Part shown: positions 15,035 to 16,118 of the stretch, one piece after another
Layout of the letters: every line of letters begins with the position of its first letter
How positions within the stretch are numbered: the first letter of the stretch is position 1
Assembly: GCA_007118765.1 (NCBI GenBank)
Contig: SKQZ01000211.1
Location: forward strand, 1 to 16,118
Length of the DNA: 16,118 bases
DNA from: Candidatus Hydrogenedentota bacterium
Lineage (GTDB): Bacteria > Hydrogenedentota > Hydrogenedentia > Hydrogenedentales > CAITNO01
Direction of reading: 5' to 3'
The notes under the pieces: generated by a model
What the model was told of the DNA's origin: nothing
Seen by the model: the letters and a program-made list of their open reading frames with translations, nothing else
Databases searched by the model: none
Program-made: the position numbers and the translations under genes

Positions 15035-15064
15035 ATTATACAGAAGACATACCCCGCTTGTCAA
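15035..15064 (-). promoter_or_regulatory. Near-consensus sigma-70 promoter of the response-regulator gene
   Basis: On the minus strand a perfect TTGACA (15064-15059) is followed after 18 bases by a perfect TATAAT (15040-15035), the best promoter match in the window. A second TTGACA (15073-15068) lies directly upstream. Transcription would start near 15028 and leave a leader of about 105 bases that contains the overlapping dyads. Confidence 0.7.
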
Positions 15065-15515
15065 CTTTGTCAAGCCACATGGGCAGCCGCAATGGCCTGC
15101 ATTGCTGTGTCTAGCCGGATATTAACAAAATTGGTAATGCAAACACGGAAAAAATAGTATACGGCGCACAATTCATCTTTTGTATCTCACTGCAGTAATT
15201 CAGGCGGTATTCGCGATGCACTGAGTGGCGGACATCACAATATGATGCTTGCGCAGCTCTATACCATAACTATTACGTCTTTCAGCGCAAACGCCAATTG
15301 TCACAGGCCTGTTTTGCTCGATACGTTATCGCTTGAGTTTATGAGCACAGATGCCACGGCATCACTTGGCGCGGCCACCTGTCCGTCCCAACAAAACTCT
15401 ACGCCCGACGCGGGGCTCAGGAAAGCAAAAGCACTTATGCCCGTATACGATCTTAATCTTGTGCTGTTGGCAACGCTACTGTATAACGCATGGTATATGG
15501 GGTTTGGTGACTATA
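15065..15515. other. Gene-free stretch between cysteine synthase and the response regulator
   Basis: I see no believable gene in these roughly 450 bases. An open frame on + (15242-15646, 134 codons) lacks a Shine-Dalgarno and a recognisable protein pattern, and its end runs antisense into the cysteine synthase gene. Small dyads are present: GCAATG/CATTGC at 15089-15105, GATGCC-AC-GGCATC at 15350-15363, and GCCC/GGGC at 15403-15416 followed on the minus strand by GTAGAGTTTTGTT, a weak terminator candidate about 100 bases after the cysteine synthase stop. Confidence 0.5.
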
Positions 15516-16118
15516 TCAGGATTGAAAGAGCGGCGTTGACAAATAACGCTCGCCGGAGTCAGGCAAGACGACGACAATGGTCTTGTTCTCATAGGCATCT
15601 TGTGAGGCCAATCGCAGAGCCACCGAAACTGCCGCACCACAGCTGATGCCGCAGATAATGCCTTCCTCTTTGGCCAGTCGCCGTGACATGTCAAAGGCCT
15701 CGTCGTCGGTTACGGGTTCCACCTTGTCAACCAGTGCCATGTCAAGCACGTCCGGCTTAAAGCCTGCGCCAATGCCCTGAATCTTGTGTTTGCCCGGCTG
15801 ACCGCCCGATAATACCGGCGAAGCGGCGGGTTCCACGGCAACGCTTTCAATGGATTTGCCTTTTTCCTGTTTTATATACCGTGATACGCCGGTAATCGTG
15901 CCGCCCGTGCCGACGCCGGCCACAAACACATCAAGGTCGCCGCCGGTATCATCCCATATTTCCGGGCCGGTTGTTTTGAAATGAATTTCCGGGTTGGCTG
16001 GGTTCTTAAATTGTTGCGGCAAAAAATACTCCGGATGCTCAGCAGCAATCCGTTCGGCTTCCGCGATGGCCCCGGGCATTCCTTTTTCGCCCGGTGTAAG
16101 CACGAGCTCGGCGCCAAA
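15516..16118 (-). CDS. cysK: Cysteine synthase, C-terminal two thirds (5' end outside window)
   Basis: Two hundred codons are open from the right edge to TGA at 15516-15518. The sequence reads as O-acetylserine sulfhydrylase, the PLP enzyme that makes cysteine from O-acetylserine and sulfide: LTPGEKGMPGAI, then NPANPEIHFKTTGPEIWDD, the glycine-rich phosphate loop VAGVGTGGTITGV, AVEPAASPVLSGG, IQGIGAGFKPDVLD, EGIICGISCGAA and the final DSGERYLST. CysK and CysM are close relatives; the segment after GPEIW and the ending fit CysK better. About 100 N-terminal residues, including the PLP lysine, lie outside the window. The internal GTG at 16103 is not the start. A cytoplasmic role in sulfur assimilation is expected, and any link with the sulfatases in the window would be loose. 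Confidence 0.93.
   Translation of the reverse strand, partial: FGAELVLTPGEKGMPGAIAEAERIAAEHPEYFLPQQFKNPANPEIHFKTTGPEIWDDTGGDLDVFVAGVGTGGTITGVSRYIKQEKGKSIESVAVEPAASPVLSGGQPGKHKIQGIGAGFKPDVLDMALVDKVEPVTDDEAFDMSRRLAKEEGIICGISCGAAVSVALRLASQDAYENKTIVVVLPDSGERYLSTPLFQS

Noticed and set aside
15242..15646. 134-codon open frame on + in the gene-free stretch
   Set aside because: No Shine-Dalgarno, no family pattern, and its last third runs antisense through the end of cysteine synthase.
1..16118. CRISPR arrays, tRNA/rRNA genes, insertion sequences, phage or defence genes
   Set aside because: No regularly spaced repeats, tRNA-like cloverleaf, transposase, integrase or recognised defence protein was seen on either strand.

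Overview
The window is a bacterial chromosome segment with moderately high GC and dense, ordinary coding. No RNA genes, mobile elements or CRISPR arrays were seen. Several features recall the sulfatase-rich free-living lineages (Planctomycetes/Verrucomicrobia/Lentisphaerae/Hydrogenedentes-like): two sulfatases, a SUMF1-type lipoprotein, Tat-exported hydrolases and a large multi-domain hybrid kinase. This placement is an inference from gene content; the sequence carries no marker that fixes the phylum.

Left part (about 3-6710, + strand). The order is the C-terminal end of an arylsulfatase, a 712-residue Tat-exported calcineurin-like phosphoesterase, a complete Tat-exported type I sulfatase, a SUMF1/FGE-like lipoprotein translationally coupled to a DUF1638 protein, and the HslV protease subunit. 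The first genes look like a module that removes sulfate and phosphate esters from extracellular substrates. The SUMF1-like lipoprotein lacks one of the two catalytic cysteines of a true formylglycine-generating enzyme, so it is unlikely to be the enzyme that matures these sulfatases. hslV has no hslU beside it within the window.

Right part (6738-16118, all - strand, read right to left). The order is the 3' two thirds of cysteine synthase, a roughly 0.5 kb gene-free stretch, a response regulator with an N-terminal MerR/excisionase-like DNA-binding domain, a 1205-residue hybrid histidine kinase (extracytoplasmic sensor, HAMP, PAS, GAF, HisKA, HATPase, degenerate receiver, receiver), and a two-gene ABC exporter. 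The regulator and kinase plausibly form a signalling pair. The exporter subunits overlap by ATGA and have complementary asymmetric nucleotide-binding sites, as in TM287/288, BmrCD or MdlAB.

The most unusual sequence signals are non-coding: a near-consensus sigma-70 promoter with overlapping dyads ahead of the response regulator, a terminator-like hairpin immediately in front of the kinase ribosome-binding site, and a compact array of repeated ATTGAC/GTCAAT elements with two strong hairpins between the kinase and the exporter promoter. I see no clear-cut unknown defence or mobile system. The best candidates for new biology are the SUMF1-lipoprotein/DUF1638 pair, the uncharacterised C-terminal part of the phosphoesterase, and the regulator/kinase/exporter block with its leader structures.
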